64,000 nucleotides of DNA from Paenibacillus solani (GTDB taxonomy: Bacteria; Bacillota; Bacilli; Paenibacillales; Paenibacillaceae). The DNA lies in NCBI RefSeq assembly GCF_001277345.1, contig NZ_LIUT01000001.1:491323-555322 (forward strand). The letters are read 5' to 3'. Positions 18,301 to 26,318 of the stretch are shown here, piece by piece. The position numbers were made by a program, and so were the translations under genes. The notes beneath the pieces are model-generated. The model did not search any database. It had not been told where the DNA came from and was given only the letters and a program-made list of their open reading frames with translations. Each line of letters begins with the position of its first letter. Within the stretch, counting starts at the first letter, position 1.

Positions 18301-18628
18301 TATTAACGTATCCGAACGGATACGGGAGCTGTCAACAATCAAGGTGCTCGGCTTCTATGATAAGGAAGTAACGATGTATATTTATCGCGAAAATATGATT
18401 CTGACGGTATTCGGAATAATAGGAGGCTGTGTGGGAGGCGTGTTCTTGCATAGGTTCGTGCTTCTGACTGCCGAAGTGGATGCGATGATGTTCAGTCCCG
18501 TTATCCATGGAATCAGTTATGGTTATGCGGCGCTGTTGACGTTGTTGTTCTCGGCCATTGTCATGTACTCCATGCATGTAAAGCTGAAGCGAATCGATAT
18601 GATTGAAGCATTGAAATCGGTAGAATAG
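15317..18628 (+). CDS. FtsX/MacB-family ABC permease with long coiled-coil ectodomain
   Basis: This 1103-residue membrane protein is the permease partner of the preceding ATPase. A first helix near residues 20-40 is followed by an extracytoplasmic beta-rich region. A long heptad segment (about 245-540) rich in Ala, Glu, Lys and Gln follows, with repeated 'GQAKLDEAxKxLxEGRAEL'-like motifs. Then comes a three-helix FtsX block (about 570-700), a second helix and ectodomain (about 755-960), and a final three-helix FtsX block (about 970-1090). The coiled coil in the first ectodomain is reminiscent of YhgE-type proteins and suggests a rod or contact surface outside the membrane. The start ATG at 15317 lies downstream of GGGAG. 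Substrate is unknown. A strong terminator follows. Confidence 0.88.
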   Translation: MKKRALWTDIFREISRTKARFLSIFAIIMLGVGFFAGIKATGPDMLDTADHYYHDLNLMDLKVQSTLGLEQSDIDELKQIAGVDVIQPGYSANVSLGDSGKIAKVLSYDPGNKLNQYVLTEGRMPEAANEIVIDAGDRGNEFKLGDEITFTHPNQEVDLHETFDNLTYKVVGKAKSPLYISSMSRGTSSIGKGTADVFAVIPQDDFKLPVFTEVYLTFEDTAGIAPYTPEYDEKISRHKEAVEQKLADMPQERLAEIRAEGQKKLDEAKDKIENAKSQLADAEQELKDAKVKLSEGEQEYRDGVNKLQAELAQGQAKLDEAAKKLDEGRAELKRNRQQLENGLSQLKTGQSQLDQQKSELAPKLSQGQELAKKLQQISGLDPKDIPEEQRQGLLAAAQAADPKLGAATAGFMDGELDGGALQKAASAFQSGLNEASLQLDKAQQKLDASRAELNQGQAKLQQAERQLVQGEASWKQGTEELAAARQAGEAKLADAKAELSRGQKEYQEGLNKFNEEKVKAEQEIADGEKELAKGQKELDQLELPKVYVMDRSVNPGYTEYSDNADRLASIATAFPVFFFLIAALVSLTTMTRMVEEQRLQIGTLKALGYSNRDVMTKFLVYSTLASVAAAAAGLAVGFTLFPSIIYNAYGALYNLPDVRTRFYLSYSIISVVVAVLCTTMTAYVAARVELRSNASVLMRPRAPKNGSRIWLERLPWVWNRLGFIGKVTARNLFRYKQRMFMTVCGVAGCTALILTGFGLKDSIGNMVPMQYGKIMQYQAMVVFQEDNGDSGVLEEYNKLISDTPEIMDTLDATQEAMTAAAPGVNTQDVSLFVPNTPEKINSFIVLESQNKEQQLPLTDDGAIITEKLAKLFGLKVGSTFTIQNSDNDPFEIRVAGISENYTLHYVYMTPKYYEEIFDAKPKVNSQLLRYDMIDPGWEDQLGESLTASKRVAMVSFTSGVSDAFSDAMDSMNLVVVVLIVSAAALAFVVLYNLTNINVSERIRELSTIKVLGFYDKEVTMYIYRENMILTVFGIIGGCVGGVFLHRFVLLTAEVDAMMFSPVIHGISYGYAALLTLLFSAIVMYSMHVKLKRIDMIEALKSVE

Positions 18629-18642
18629 AGCAAGCTTTAGCA

Positions 18643-18690
18643 AAAGAGTCCTATTCAAGGAGAGCATCCTGAAGAATAGGGCTCTTTTTT
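18643..18690 (+). terminator. Terminator of the coiled-coil ABC operon
   Basis: AAGAGTCCTATTC (18644-18656) pairs with GAATAGGGCTCTT (18674-18686, one G.T pair) and continues into a T tract. It lies 15 bases after the permease stop. Confidence 0.85.
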
Positions 18691-18843
18691 CATATTGTTG
18701 TTCTTCGACTCCTACATATCAGTACTTATGAATAGAATTATAATAGGATTCTCTTGATAATTTTAATCTGCCGGTAAGTTCTAGGAGAAAATATATTATA
18801 ATAGACATATCCAGCTCTTAAATGAAGTAATATTGCTACTACA

Positions 18844-18889
18844 TGAAGACCATCGGGTAATGGATGTTAATACATGATAAAGGTCTTCA
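18844..18889 (+). repeat. Inverted repeat in the leader of the BmrCD-like exporter
   Basis: TGAAGACC (18844-18851) and GGTCTTCA (18882-18889) are perfect 8-bp arms around a 30-base loop, ending six bases before the ribosome site GGAGGA (18895-18900). The loop holds tiny frames ATG-AAG-ACC-ATC-GGG-TAA and ATG-GAT-GTT-AAT-ACA-TGA without clear ribosome sites. It may be an RNA stem affecting translation, or chance. Confidence 0.35.
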
Positions 18890-18906
18890 GCTTCGGAGGA
18901 ATGCAT

Positions 18907-20649
18907 ATGGGAATGGTTTTCTCGATTTTGAAAAAGTACCGCGTAGCAGCCTTTGCCGCGCTGACGATGATGCTGATCGAGCTCACGGTTGAGCTCATAC
19001 AGCCGCTGCTCATCTCCAAAATTATTGACGAAGGCATTCAGAAACAGGATTTGACCGTTGTATGGACATGGGGTGCCGTTTTAACCGGAAGCGCTATCAT
19101 TGCCTTTATAGCTGGAATATCCAGCTCCTTTTTTGCGGCGCATACGAGTCAGGGACTAGGCTATGATCTGCGTGATCAATTGTATGAAAAGGTGCAGTCC
19201 TTCTCGTATTCGGTATTTAACCGGTTTGCTACCTCATCGTTGATAACCAGGCTTACGGGTGACGTCACTCAGATTCAGGATACGGTGTTTATGGGCTTGC
19301 GATTTATGACGCGCGTTCCGTTAGTTGTGTTAGGAAGCATTATCATGGCATTGGTTGTGAATGTGAAGCTAGGCTTGCTGCTTGTCTTAACCGTGCCTCT
19401 CTTGTTTATCTTTATCGCTTGGATGATGAAGCGGGCGGCGGATGCATTCCGCAATGTACAGCGGCGGCTGGACGCGGTGAACGGTGTCATTCAAGAGAAT
19501 TTGACAGGGATCCGATTGATACGCGTATTCGTACGTATGGGTCATGAAATTGAACGCTTCGGGCGTACCTCCGGCAAGCTGATGAGCACCACCGTCTCAA
19601 CCTTGCGATTAACGGAGACGACGATGCCTTTTGTTCTTCTCATTATGAATGCCGGGATCATGGCAGTATTGTGGTTTGGTCGCAAGGACATTGCAGCCGG
19701 CAGTGCCAGCGTGGGCGAGGTAGTGGCAGTAGTAAACTATTCCCTCCGCTGTATCGGTGCCATGTCAGCCCTGTCCTGGGTTGTCGTTGCGTTCTCACGC
19801 GGGCGGGCCTCGGCTCAGCGGACGCAGGAAGTGCTTAAGACGGAGGAGGATGTGCCCAGCGCTCGCAAAGCCAAGAAGAACAAGATTGAAATTCAAGGCG
19901 GCGTAAAATTTGCACAAGTGAGCTTTAGCTATCCTGGCAGCGATATCGATGTGCTGAAGGATATTTCCTTTGAGGCAAAGCCCGGAGAGCGGATCGCAAT
20001 CATGGGCGCAACAGGTTCCGGCAAATCTTCGTTAGTACAGCTGATTCCACGGCTTTACGAGGAAGAGGGAGGCACAGTATGTATTGACGGAATGGATGCC
20101 GGGTCGATCGATGAGGTGAATCTGCGCAGCAGCATCGGTTATGTGCCGCAGGAAGTGTTGCTCTTCTCGGGTACGGTTCGGGAGAACATTGCTTGGGGAC
20201 GCGAGGATGCTTCTATGAAAGAAATTCAGGAAGCGGCGCGGCGAGCCCAGATTCATGAGACGATAGAGCATCTGCCTAATGGCTATGAGACAATGCTGGG
20301 CCAGCGCGGAGTCAACTTGTCCGGTGGTCAGAAGCAGCGTCTGTCGATTGCACGTGCGCTTGTGCGAAAGCCTGCCATACTGATTCTGGACGACAGCACC
20401 AGCGCGCTTGATGTGCGAACGGAAGGTGCACTGCTGGATGCCTTGAAGGATTTGTCCTGCACAACATTTCTGATCACGCAGAAGATCAGTTCGACGACTT
20501 CAGCCGATTTGATCCTGCTGTTGGATGATGGACGATTGATTGGAAAGGGGAACCATGACACGTTGATGGAGCATTCCTCTCTGTACCGACGCATCTATGA
20601 ATCCCAATACGGAGAGGAGGTGCAGCAGCATGCTCAAGGCATTCACTGA
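18907..20649 (+). CDS. Heterodimeric ABC exporter, degenerate-site half (BmrC/YheI-like)
   Basis: This 580-residue half-transporter has six helices and a C-terminal nucleotide-binding domain. It pairs with the next gene product as a multidrug exporter of the BmrCD (YheI/YheH) type. Walker A is GATGSGKSS and the signature is LSGGQ. Walker B reads ILILDDSTSALD, with Asp in place of the catalytic Glu, and the switch His is Gln (LITQKIS). Those two changes are known for the non-hydrolytic site of heterodimeric exporters. The start ATG at 18907 is placed by GGAGGA (18895-18900); ATGs at 18901 and 18913 are alternatives. The gene overlaps its partner by 20 bases, which supports co-translation. Confidence 0.88.
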   Translation: MGMVFSILKKYRVAAFAALTMMLIELTVELIQPLLISKIIDEGIQKQDLTVVWTWGAVLTGSAIIAFIAGISSSFFAAHTSQGLGYDLRDQLYEKVQSFSYSVFNRFATSSLITRLTGDVTQIQDTVFMGLRFMTRVPLVVLGSIIMALVVNVKLGLLLVLTVPLLFIFIAWMMKRAADAFRNVQRRLDAVNGVIQENLTGIRLIRVFVRMGHEIERFGRTSGKLMSTTVSTLRLTETTMPFVLLIMNAGIMAVLWFGRKDIAAGSASVGEVVAVVNYSLRCIGAMSALSWVVVAFSRGRASAQRTQEVLKTEEDVPSARKAKKNKIEIQGGVKFAQVSFSYPGSDIDVLKDISFEAKPGERIAIMGATGSGKSSLVQLIPRLYEEEGGTVCIDGMDAGSIDEVNLRSSIGYVPQEVLLFSGTVRENIAWGREDASMKEIQEAARRAQIHETIEHLPNGYETMLGQRGVNLSGGQKQRLSIARALVRKPAILILDDSTSALDVRTEGALLDALKDLSCTTFLITQKISSTTSADLILLLDDGRLIGKGNHDTLMEHSSLYRRIYESQYGEEVQQHAQGIH

Positions 20650-22492
20650 ACCGTTTCGTCACCCAAAACCGAAGCTTGATCTTGATAAAAACAAGGATGT
20701 AGGCAGCCGTGGCGGCAAGCCGAAAGCCAAGGCCAAAAACTGGTCGGGGACCCTCTCCAGGATATGGGCTTATCTTGCCCGACGAAAAGGGAAGCTGGCA
20801 CTGGTGCTGCTGATGGTAATGATCAGCTCGGGATTGGCACTGCTTGGTCCCTATCTTCTTGGCGTCGGGGTGGACAAATTTCTGGATGATGTGCGTAAAC
20901 CGGGCAGCTCCATCGACTCGGCCTGGTTGTATTTTCTCGTTGGGTTGGCCGCCGTCTATGTCCTACAGGCTTTAACCACCTGGCTGCATAACGTCTGGAT
21001 GATCGGCATCGCTCAAGAGACGGTGTACCGGATGAGGATGGATCTGTTTACACATCTGCATCGGCTGCCGATTCCGTTTTACGGAAAGCGTCAACAGGGC
21101 GAGATTATGAGCCGTCTGACAAATGATATCGAGAACGTAAGTTCAACGCTGAACAGCTCGGCGATCCAAATTTTCTCGAGCGTACTGACCTTGATCGGCA
21201 CATTAACCGTTATGTTATGGCTTAGTCCGCTCCTGACGCTGCTGACATTCCTGGTTGTGCCGCTCATGATGATGGGCATGCGCTGGATTACCCGGCGAAC
21301 AGGCCCCTTGTTCAAAGAACGTCAGAGCAACCTCGGGGATCTGAATGGTTATATTGAAGAGACGCTGTCGGGGCAGCGGATTATTAAGGCTTTTTCCCAG
21401 GAAGAACGCGTTGTACGCGAATTTGATGAGCGAAATCAACGGATTCGTTTATCGGGCTTTTGGGCGCAGAGCATTTCGGGCTTTATCCCCAAACTTATGA
21501 ATGGGCTCAACAATTTAAGCTTTGCCATCGTAGCGGGCATTGGCGGCATTATGGCGATTAAGGGCCATATTACGATTGGCGTCATCATTATATTCGAGAG
21601 TTACGCGCGACAGTTTACGAGGCCACTGAACGATCTGGCGAATCAATGGAATACGCTGCTGTCTGCTATAGCGGGCGCGGAACGAGTATTCGAGGTGCTG
21701 GACGAAGAGGTGGAGGCGAAGGATGAAGGCGCTGCTGTCTCGCTAAAAAGCGTAGAGGGTGCGGTGAAGTTCGACAATGTCTCGTTTTCTTATGAGAAAG
21801 ACGGAGATACTCTGGAAGGAATCAGTTTTGAAGCGAAGCCTGGTGAGATGATTGCCCTGGTTGGTCCGACCGGTGCAGGAAAGACCACCTTAATCCAGCT
21901 TCTCTCCCGGTTTTACGATCCGGATAGTGGGAGCATTACCCTGGATGGAAGGGATATCTCTTCGATCCGCAGGGAGAGCTTGCGCTCGCAGATGGCTTTT
22001 GTGCTGCAGGATTCGTTCCTGTTCCAAGGCACAATCCGGGAGAATATTCGTTTCGGTCGGCTGGACGCCACCGATGAAGAAGTGGAGGAGGCTGCGAAGC
22101 TGGCCAATGCTCACTCCTTTATCGTGCGGATGAAGGACGGTTATGACAAGCTGCTCAAGCCTGACGGCAGCGGCATCAGCCAAGGCCAGAAGCAGCTGCT
22201 TGCGATCGCGAGGGCGATTCTGGCTAACCCTTCGATGCTGGTGCTGGATGAAGCGACAAGCAGCATCGACACCGTAACGGAAATTAAAATCCAGGAAGGG
22301 TTGCAGCGGTTGATGAAAGGGCGGACGAGCTTCGTCATTGCCCACCGTCTCAACACGATCCGCTCGGCGGACCGTATTCTGGTACTGAAGGATGGGCGTC
22401 TGCTGGAGCAGGGTTCCCATGATGAGCTGCTGAAGCAGGGAGGCTTTTACAGCGACTTGTATTACAGTCAGTTAAAGCGGGCAGCGATGTAA
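20630..22492 (+). CDS. Heterodimeric ABC exporter, catalytic half (BmrD/YheH-like)
   Basis: This 620-residue partner of the preceding protein has a 50-residue charged N-terminal extension, six membrane helices and an ATPase domain. Walker A is GPTGAGKTT. Walker B is MLVLDEATSSID with the normal catalytic Glu, and the switch His is intact (IAHRLN). The signature is altered to ISQGQ, which faces the opposite site. Together the halves give one working and one degenerate ATP site, as in BmrCD and TM287/288. The ATG at 20630 follows GAGAGGAGG (eight-base spacing) and lies inside the upstream gene; an in-frame ATG at 20597 precedes that site and is rejected. Likely substrates are amphipathic drugs, by family only. 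Confidence 0.88.
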   Translation: MLKAFTEPFRHPKPKLDLDKNKDVGSRGGKPKAKAKNWSGTLSRIWAYLARRKGKLALVLLMVMISSGLALLGPYLLGVGVDKFLDDVRKPGSSIDSAWLYFLVGLAAVYVLQALTTWLHNVWMIGIAQETVYRMRMDLFTHLHRLPIPFYGKRQQGEIMSRLTNDIENVSSTLNSSAIQIFSSVLTLIGTLTVMLWLSPLLTLLTFLVVPLMMMGMRWITRRTGPLFKERQSNLGDLNGYIEETLSGQRIIKAFSQEERVVREFDERNQRIRLSGFWAQSISGFIPKLMNGLNNLSFAIVAGIGGIMAIKGHITIGVIIIFESYARQFTRPLNDLANQWNTLLSAIAGAERVFEVLDEEVEAKDEGAAVSLKSVEGAVKFDNVSFSYEKDGDTLEGISFEAKPGEMIALVGPTGAGKTTLIQLLSRFYDPDSGSITLDGRDISSIRRESLRSQMAFVLQDSFLFQGTIRENIRFGRLDATDEEVEEAAKLANAHSFIVRMKDGYDKLLKPDGSGISQGQKQLLAIARAILANPSMLVLDEATSSIDTVTEIKIQEGLQRLMKGRTSFVIAHRLNTIRSADRILVLKDGRLLEQGSHDELLKQGGFYSDLYYSQLKRAAM

Positions 22493-22641
22493 TATTCGGA
22501 TCCATGGCAAGAAAAAGATGCGTATTTTTAACGCCCAGTACTACTATGATGTTCTAAGGTTGCCGCATAGAGATTACCCGGCATAAACTGTGATATTTGC
22601 ACATTTTGTTTATTGGACTAAGTATTAAAACGGAATAGCAG

Positions 22642-22695
22642 AACCACCGGAGAGGCTTGAAAAGCCGATTGTTGTAGCTCCGGTGGTTTTCTTTT
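22642..22695 (+). terminator. Terminator of the BmrCD-like operon
   Basis: AACCACCGGAG (22642-22652) pairs with CTCCGGTGGTT (22678-22688), with a small inner hairpin GGCTT/AAGCC and a TTTTCTTTT tail. It lies 150 bases after the stop at 22492; the stretch between holds no supported gene. Confidence 0.85.
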
Positions 22696-22800
22696 GAGCT
22701 TGTAAAATATAGTTGCAGTGTCCCTTTAGCCGGGCTTCATATCATGCCAAGTAATATGCGGGCAAACTCAGCCTTTACACAATTCTTGTCCTAGCCTCAT

Positions 22801-24189
22801 TTAGAGCCCGTTGTTTTGAACCAGCAGCTTACGCTGCTTCGCTTTGCCAAATTGCAGCATGAACAATAGAAGAACTCCAGCTTGCAGAGCAACCAGGATG
22901 ATATAGATGTTGCTGTAAGTGGAGGCGCCCTGGAATGGGTTCAGTGGATTCCAGGAACTTTCAGCGCCAAGATCGACGGCTTTGCCGTATACCCCAGTGG
23001 CGATTGCGCCGGACAGAAAGTTAAGCAGGGAGAATAGTCCCATGCCGACGCCGGTCTGCTCCTTGGGCAGCGACAAGGATATCGTTTTGGAGAGCGAAAT
23101 TTGCATAAACATTTGGCCCACATTGCCGAAGATTAGAAACAGTGCAATTAGAAGCGGCGAAACGCCAGCGAAGGTAGACAACAGGGCAAAGCACAGCAGC
23201 AGCAGGGTGGATGCCGCATAGAATAAATAGCGGGTTCCCCTGGTATCTGCGAGTTTACCACCTCTTCCTCCCAGCATAGCCGTGACGACGGCTCCCGGTA
23301 CCATTACAAATCCGATCCATCCCGGAGCCAGACCGTTGAGATCTGCCAGCAGCTGTGGGGTAAGAAAAGGCAGTGCGTAGCCGACGCTCATAATGAACAT
23401 GCCGAGAACAAGACCGACGGTATAGCTGGTGTTGCGGAATAAACGGGGCTGAACAAAAGGGGCTTTAGCCGATCGAATGCGCAGGAGGAATAATAAGAAC
23501 AAGATCAAGCTGCTTAAGCCATATATCCAGCCTCCCTGTGTCACCGCAAGGAGCAGAAGCGCAACCGTCCCTGCCAGAAGGCCGCCTCCGAGCCAATCGA
23601 TTCGTCCGCCTTGGCCTTGTTCATTGCCTAAATATTTACGATATAGGGGCAAGGTGACGAGAATCAACAGCGGAATGCAGAAGAGCCATCTCCAGTGGAA
23701 CACGCTGACGATCAAAGCCGAGACCACCGGTCCAATTGCGTTTCCGATCGCGAGGCCGGTAGCGGTTATACCGAGCGCACGGCCCCGGTTCTCTGCAGGG
23801 AAGTAACGGACGGGAATGATCATGGCGGTTGCAGGAATAACGGCTGCCCCTGCAGCCTGAAGTATCCGGCCCAGCAGGACCATCCAGTAGGCTTGTGCTG
23901 ATAACCCTGCAATGGAACCGACAAAGAAGAGGAGCAAACCGAAAGTGAGCAGATTTTTGAGTTTATAGGTATCCGCTAATTTCCCGTATATGACAGAACC
24001 TATGGCATATATCAGCATATAGATTGAAGATACCCAGCTGACCTGGGAAATGGATAGCTGGAACTGCTTGCTTATTTCCGGAAGCACGATATTAAACATC
24101 GTTGCGCTCATCGACGAGAGAATCATCGTAAAAGCGAGAATACGTATTAGCTTTTCAGCCGATGGTGGTTGTTGCTGATGTTCGTTCAT
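22801..24189 (-). CDS. MFS drug efflux transporter (DHA2, 14 helices)
   Basis: This 462-residue membrane protein has about 14 hydrophobic segments and belongs to the drug:H+ antiporter-2 branch that includes TetL/TetK-like pumps and many multidrug exporters. Motif A-like YGKLADTYKLKN follows helix 2. The arginine in LLGRILQAAGAA (helix 4) and the antiporter motif C-like GLAIGNAIGPVVS in helix 5 are present. The start at 24189 has AAGGGGG upstream on the minus strand; the longer frame to 24273 has no ribosome site. It is divergent from a LysR-type regulator 118 bases away, which probably controls it. The substrate is not readable from the sequence; tetracycline should not be assumed. Confidence 0.87.
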   Translation of the reverse strand: MNEHQQQPPSAEKLIRILAFTMILSSMSATMFNIVLPEISKQFQLSISQVSWVSSIYMLIYAIGSVIYGKLADTYKLKNLLTFGLLLFFVGSIAGLSAQAYWMVLLGRILQAAGAAVIPATAMIIPVRYFPAENRGRALGITATGLAIGNAIGPVVSALIVSVFHWRWLFCIPLLILVTLPLYRKYLGNEQGQGGRIDWLGGGLLAGTVALLLLAVTQGGWIYGLSSLILFLLFLLRIRSAKAPFVQPRLFRNTSYTVGLVLGMFIMSVGYALPFLTPQLLADLNGLAPGWIGFVMVPGAVVTAMLGGRGGKLADTRGTRYLFYAASTLLLLCFALLSTFAGVSPLLIALFLIFGNVGQMFMQISLSKTISLSLPKEQTGVGMGLFSLLNFLSGAIATGVYGKAVDLGAESSWNPLNPFQGASTYSNIYIILVALQAGVLLLFMLQFGKAKQRKLLVQNNGL

Positions 24190-24307
24190 GTTATTTCCCC
24201 CTTCCCTTTGGTTACGATTCATTCTACAATCGATAGTTAATAAGTGAAAATATATATTATGACATGCATTCATATACTATAGGTTATCAATTAAGGAGGA
24301 AGATTCC

Positions 24308-25219
24308 GTGGAACTGCTGCAGCTGCAATATTTTCAGACGGTGGCCCGAATGGAACACATGACAAAAGCCGCCAAGGAACTCCGCATTGCTCAGCCTGCG
24401 CTTAGCAAGACGATTGCCCGGTTGGAGGAGGATTTGGGAGTACAACTGTTTGATCGGCAGAATCGGCAAATCAAGCTTAATTCATTCGGAAGGGCTTTTT
24501 TGAAAAGCGTGGATACGGCTTTAGCTGCCATTGAAGAAGGGAAGAGAGAGGTGTCCGATTTGGCAGGCATGGAGCGGGGGAGCATCCGCATAGCTACAAC
24601 GGCTTTACCCCGGCTATCCAAAGCCCTGGGCGCTTTTCGCGAGCGATATCCTGACGTGAATTTTCGCATTATTCAAATCCCGCCTGACTCCACCATGGAG
24701 ATGGTGCAGATGCTGGGAAACGGAGAAGTCGATTTGTGCTTTACTGCAGCGGCATTGGAAGAAGACAACATTCAGGAGATCCCGGTTCTCCATGCGGAGG
24801 TGTTCCTGGCGGTGCCTTACGATCATCGATTGGCTGGACGGACCAGCATTTCCCTTCAGGAGGTTGCAGGAGAAGCATTCATCGAATACAAAGCAGGTCA
24901 CCCGTTTCGAAAAATGAACGAGGAGTTCTGCCGGTTGGCGGGGATCAGCCGTGATGTCGTCTGTGAAGTGGATGAACCGGCAGCTATAGTTAGTCTCGTA
25001 TCCGCCGGACTTGGAGCTGCCTTTGTACCTGGCTGCAGAGGGGACGAAAAGCCGCCCTACGCCATGGTGCGCATTGAGAAGCCTTCCTGCTACCGCACCT
25101 TCACTATAGCCTGGCTGGAGCGGCGCTATTTGTCCAAGGCAGCAAAGGAGTTCCAGTCATTCCTGGTAGACTATTTCGGCGAGATTCAGGGGCCGATGAA
25201 ACACAGGGACGTGATTTGA
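24308..25219 (+). CDS. LysR-family transcriptional regulator
   Basis: This 303-residue DNA-binding protein has an N-terminal winged helix-turn-helix (LQLQYFQTVARMEHMTKAA ... LSKTIARLEEDLG, about 3-60) and a C-terminal periplasmic-binding-like effector domain. The start is a GTG at 24308 with AAGGAGG eight bases ahead. By the usual LysR arrangement it should bind the 118-base divergent region and control the adjacent 14-helix MFS gene and itself. That region is AT-rich and contains related segments such as CGATAGTTAAT and ACTATAGGTTAT, but I cannot name a single T-N11-A site with confidence. The inducer is unknown. Confidence 0.88.
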   Translation: MELLQLQYFQTVARMEHMTKAAKELRIAQPALSKTIARLEEDLGVQLFDRQNRQIKLNSFGRAFLKSVDTALAAIEEGKREVSDLAGMERGSIRIATTALPRLSKALGAFRERYPDVNFRIIQIPPDSTMEMVQMLGNGEVDLCFTAAALEEDNIQEIPVLHAEVFLAVPYDHRLAGRTSISLQEVAGEAFIEYKAGHPFRKMNEEFCRLAGISRDVVCEVDEPAAIVSLVSAGLGAAFVPGCRGDEKPPYAMVRIEKPSCYRTFTIAWLERRYLSKAAKEFQSFLVDYFGEIQGPMKHRDVI

Positions 25220-25541
25220 CAAGTTTGAACTCATTTCTCCAAGCTCTCAGATACGAGATATATAGTTTTCAAAGCATGAGCCTCCTAAGCTTGGTAAGAG
25301 GATGCTCCGCCCGTTCAATATGTTTCATAACAGTGAAGTCTTTGCATACTCAAGATGGTTGTTCTCAATCGCCTTGGGAGGAGAAGGCTTCTTTTTTGCC
25401 TGCCGGATCTTGTCACTGATTTCGCTTACAAAAAATCCTTGCCTGAAATGGAACGTTCTGGTATGCTATTGTCCTTCTCTCATTTTCGCCTTGTCTGAAG
25501 TGGATGGGACCGCCATCTAAAATGCTTATCGGAGGTGCTTC
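25220..25541. other. Intergenic region before the ABC-2 operon
   Basis: Two overlapping short frames here (to 25419 and 25520) have no ribosome site and no recognisable protein pattern. I see no RNA gene. A promoter for the downstream operon is proposed at 25439-25467. Confidence 0.5.
25439..25467 (+). promoter_or_regulatory. Candidate sigma-A promoter of the ABC-2 operon
   Basis: TTGCCT (25439-25444) and TATGCT (25462-25467) are 17 bases apart, with a TG extension before the -10 box. It lies 75 bases ahead of the first permease start. Confidence 0.5.
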
Positions 25542-26318
25542 ATGCTTTATTTCACATTGGCTTCCAAAGCCTATGCCCGCAATTTGCAGTACCGTGGCGC
25601 CCACATGGTGCATAATATCGCCAGCGCGATGTTCGGCTTCATGTATGCCTGTATCTGGCTTGGTCTCGGTGCAGACTACGCGCTCGGAGATTATGGAACG
25701 CAGGGAATGGTCGGTTATATCGCCTTTACGCAAGCCGCACTCTGGGTTTCCAGTTTCGTGACGAATGGCCTCGGCATTCCCCAAGCCGTGCGAACCGGCC
25801 ATATTTCTCTGGATTTAATGCGTCCCGTTCATTTGTTCAGTCATCTGATGGCCAAGGAATGGGGACAAATCGCCTATCAATTCGTTTACAAATCAATCCC
25901 GATCTACCTGGTGTATTACTTCGCTTTCTCGCTGCAGCTGCCCGGAAAAGCAGTCACCTTCCTCTACGTTGCCATTGCGCTCGCAGGTGCTGCCTATTTA
26001 TCGATCTGCATCAACTATCTCATCGGCGCATCCGCATTATGGACAACGGAATCGTCCTGGTTGTATTGGGGCAACCACGCAATGATCAATCTCTTAGCAG
26101 GTTTCTTCATTCCCATTGAATGGCTGCCGGGCTGGCTCCAGACGATTGCCTGGTGGTCGCCCTATCCGTATCTGCTCTATGTGCCGACCCGGATCTATTT
26201 GGGCTTCGATGATGTCTCCTATCTGTGGGGAACACTCTTATGGTGCGTTCTGCTGACGCTGACTTGTCTGCTGGCTACCGGCTTCCTGAGGCGGAAAGTG
26301 GAGGTGCAAGGAGGATGA
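25542..26318 (+). CDS. ABC-2 type permease (DUF990-like), first subunit
   Basis: This 258-residue integral membrane protein has about six helices and is the first of two permeases encoded before a shared ATPase. Its layout and RPVHLFSHL-like cytoplasmic segment ('SLDLMRPV') match the ABC-2/DUF990 family of exporters. A ribosome site GGAGG lies ahead of the ATG at 25542. Its stop overlaps the next start (ATGA at 26315-26318), so the two permeases are probably made in equal amounts and form a heterodimer. The substrate is unknown. The family occurs in many Bacillota, often in this gene order. Confidence 0.85.
   Translation: MLYFTLASKAYARNLQYRGAHMVHNIASAMFGFMYACIWLGLGADYALGDYGTQGMVGYIAFTQAALWVSSFVTNGLGIPQAVRTGHISLDLMRPVHLFSHLMAKEWGQIAYQFVYKSIPIYLVYYFAFSLQLPGKAVTFLYVAIALAGAAYLSICINYLIGASALWTTESSWLYWGNHAMINLLAGFFIPIEWLPGWLQTIAWWSPYPYLLYVPTRIYLGFDDVSYLWGTLLWCVLLTLTCLLATGFLRRKVEVQGG

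Noticed and set aside
24190..24307. Exact LysR operator between the MFS pump and LysR genes
   Set aside because: Several T-N11-A candidates exist in this AT-rich stretch and none stands out as a clear palindrome.
25216..25520. Two overlapping frames before the ABC-2 operon
   Set aside because: No ribosome sites, overlapping each other and a likely promoter; sequence not protein-like.
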